NCBI GenBank assembly: GCA_022841705.1 | Contig: JALHQZ010000012.1 | Coordinates: 1-62,121 of the forward strand | Direction of reading: 5' to 3' | From: Pirellulales bacterium | GTDB lineage: Bacteria > Planctomycetota > Planctomycetia > Pirellulales > Lacipirellulaceae | Length of the DNA: 62,121 nucleotides | Shown here: piece after piece, positions 59,284 through 62,121 of the stretch | Layout: every line of letters starts with the position of its first letter | Position numbering within the stretch: position 1 is the stretch's first letter | Notes under the pieces: generated by a model | Seen by the model: the letters and a program-made list of their open reading frames with translations, nothing else | The model's database searches: none | Told to the model about the DNA's origin: nothing | Made by a program: the position numbers and the translations under genes

Positions 59284-60435
59284 CTACTTGGCCCTCGACT
59301 TGCGTTTCTTCGGTGGGAATAGCCAGCCGCGAACGTGATTCGCGACGCGTTCGAGCCGATCATCTTCGATCCGCTGGCGATAGATGCCGCTCATCGAATC
59401 ATCAACGTGGCCCATGATCGCACTCACGGCAATCTGATCGCCCGTGTCGCCGCCGATGGTTTCAAACGTGCGCCGCAGCCCGTAGAAACTCCGGCCGGGG
59501 ACGTACAGGCCGTGCTCTCGCATGAGCTTGGTAAACTCCGACGTGAGGCTGGTGCTGGTGTCGCCACACCAGGGGCCGCCCCGTTTGGTGATGAAGAGCT
59601 TGCCCTCGGCCTCGGGTCGCTTCGGCTTCGGGCGAGACTTCCGCGATAGCTCGATCGCCTTCAAGGTTTCGCTCCACAGCGGACAGCGGCGGGGGATCGC
59701 GGTCTTGTGCCGGGGAAGAGACACCCACCCCGCGGTGATGCTGGTGTCCATCAACAGGCCAATGTCGCCGGGGCCGAATCCGCAGTTGACGCCCAGCAGG
59801 ATCATCGCCGCTAGATGCGGGCTCGCAGCCGCAACCAGCGTGCGGATTTCTTCCGCTTCAAACATGCGTGGCCCTTGCGCTTGCTGGTGGAGCCGTAGCG
59901 TGCGCTTCGGTGGCCGCTTGAAATTGGGGCCGGTGCGAACCGGGGCCTCGATCAGGCCGGCGTCGTAGGCGTATTTGAAGATGGTCCGAACCGATTGGAC
60001 TTCGCGGGCGAGCGCCGACGGGCCGAGCCGACGGGCCATCGCTGCCCGGAGTGCTTCAAAATCGGCGACTTGCAGCGAATCGACGGGGCGGGTCGCGCCG
60101 AACCGGTCCACCAGCAGAGCCGCCACAGCGTGGTAATCCGCGAACGAGCCTTTCGACAGCTCGCCGGCGTCCACCTGCAATTGCTTGCTGGTGAGAAACC
60201 CGTTCAGGATGTCGCGGAGCTTTACGACACCCGCCGACACCCGCGGCGTGCGGCCTGCGTACAGGTCTTCCCGCTCCTCTTGGTACTTGCGGGCGGCGCC
60301 TTGCCAATCGGCCCAGGGGCCGAAATAACAGAGCGTTCCTCGGATTTTCTTGGCCCAGCAGCCATTCTGGTGGGCGAAGAGCGGAAAATCGGGGTACGGT
60401 TTGGCGGGTTTCTTGGGCTTCGAAGGCGTGGGCAT
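59284..60435 (-). CDS. Tyrosine recombinase/integrase (right-end), variant active site
   Basis: A 383-residue integrase-like protein. The core-binding domain contains DILNGFLTSKQLQVDAGELS. The catalytic domain has SFYGLRRTFETIGGDTGDQI (box II with Arg, Tyr in place of the usual His) and IMGHVDDSMSGIYRQRI (His and Tyr nucleophile). The first catalytic Arg block reads LGVNCGFGPGDIGLL; the family pattern is TGLRxxEL, so this Arg is missing or moved. Variants of this type are common in planctomycete genomes. ATG 60435 with AGGAAA before it. Confidence 0.85.
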   Translation of the reverse strand: MPTPSKPKKPAKPYPDFPLFAHQNGCWAKKIRGTLCYFGPWADWQGAARKYQEEREDLYAGRTPRVSAGVVKLRDILNGFLTSKQLQVDAGELSKGSFADYHAVAALLVDRFGATRPVDSLQVADFEALRAAMARRLGPSALAREVQSVRTIFKYAYDAGLIEAPVRTGPNFKRPPKRTLRLHQQAQGPRMFEAEEIRTLVAAASPHLAAMILLGVNCGFGPGDIGLLMDTSITAGWVSLPRHKTAIPRRCPLWSETLKAIELSRKSRPKPKRPEAEGKLFITKRGGPWCGDTSTSLTSEFTKLMREHGLYVPGRSFYGLRRTFETIGGDTGDQIAVSAIMGHVDDSMSGIYRQRIEDDRLERVANHVRGWLFPPKKRKSRAK

Positions 60436-60456
60436 GATGGCGACTTTCCTAGCTAA

Positions 60457-60477
60457 CGGGTGTCGTAGCGGGTGTCG
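60457..60477. repeat. Putative integrase arm repeats CGGGTGTCG (right end)
   Basis: CGGGTGTCG at 60457-60465 and 60469-60477, 12 bp apart, each followed by TA. The same motif is at 53065-53073 and, with one change, at 53094-53102, near the left end. Confidence 0.55.
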
Positions 60478-60529
60478 TAAGTATTTCAGCCCTCCCGGAT
60501 TGTGTCAAGAAACCCTATTTTTATAGACT

Positions 60530-61921
<1,392 letters not shown>

Positions 61922-62072
61922 CGCTATGGTTCCTTGAGGGGCTACTTGTTTGATCGTACTCATTCGCACGGAATCGCGCCAGATAGTTACGTCGCACAGA
62001 ATGCGATTTAAGGGCCGGGTTCGGCCGATGGGGTTTGCATCGTTGGGGAGCGTTGGAACGCGCCAGCGGGGC

Positions 62073-62121
62073 TTACAGCGGGCCGCTTTTCTTGGGCATG
62101 GGGAGCCGGTCGAGGAAGTCC
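62073..62121 (-). CDS. C-terminal end of an unidentified gene (partial)
   Basis: On the minus strand, entering from the right edge, DFLDRLPMPKKSGPL is followed by a TAA stop at 62073-62075. Only these last residues are in the window, so no family can be named. A minus-strand gene continues beyond the window. Confidence 0.35.
   Translation of the reverse strand, partial: DFLDRLPMPKKSGPL

Overview
The window looks like chromosomal DNA of a planctomycete, most likely order Pirellulales (the order is an inference). The markers are lineage families: a YTV-repeat cell-wall protein, a BBP7-type outer-membrane protein, a DUF1587/1592/1588/1585 cytochrome-like protein paired with a DUF1552 protein, two PEP-CTERM proteins, a Minf_1886-family protein and a secreted protein with an LEPRxLL-like N-terminus. 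The DNA is GC-rich, and the gaps between genes are full of short inverted-repeat pairs.

Layout. 0-10 kb: an IS5-type transposase remnant, the main sigma factor, a crotonase, a Ser/Thr kinase, a Uma2 protein, then cdsA-uppS-purA on the minus strand. 10-20 kb: surface and envelope proteins (SdrD/DUF11-like adhesin, BBP7, phosphate-selective porin type), a pterin dehydratase, RicT/PSP1 with a Minf_1886 protein and a tiny membrane protein. 20-24 kb: parA-parB with six parS sites packed into 1.25 kb around a membrane-protein gene. 24-32 kb: DUF1015, acyltransferase-3, ahcY, trpF, an ExeA-like ATPase, a sugar epimerase and a glycosyltransferase. 32-40 kb: a tightly coupled minus-strand operon (zinc-less M14 paralogue, intact M14 carboxypeptidase, alpha/beta hydrolase with Glu at the nucleophile position), then an ASCH protein and an M28 peptidase. 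40-45 kb: an arsR-arsC-acr3 operon, tRNA-Arg, cysQ and tRNA-Gln. 45-52.8 kb: the YTV/Cys-rich protein, two PEP-CTERM proteins and the DUF1592/DUF1552 pair.

52.9-60.6 kb is a compact integrative element in a tRNA-Met gene. A 39-bp copy of the tRNA 5' half (52904-52942) marks the left end, and the intact tRNA (60530-60603) marks the right end. Every gene inside lies on the minus strand: two tyrosine recombinases, an excisionase-like HTH protein, a DnaB-like helicase, a winged-helix-like protein and several small unknowns. A cluster of GCCCTAA repeats lies beside the helicase/HTH genes. I see no capsid, terminase or relaxase gene, so it resembles a minimal satellite-like or mobilisable island. 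A third recombinase (60563-61921) has its C-terminus encoded antisense in the intact tRNA and probably belongs to a second element extending past the window.

The most unusual observations are the zinc-less/intact M14 operon, the tRNA-Met island whose repeat is the 5' half of the tRNA, the dense parS cluster built into palindromic repeats, and a short REP-like repeat found both between genes and in frame inside several proteins. No CRISPR array or rRNA gene was seen.
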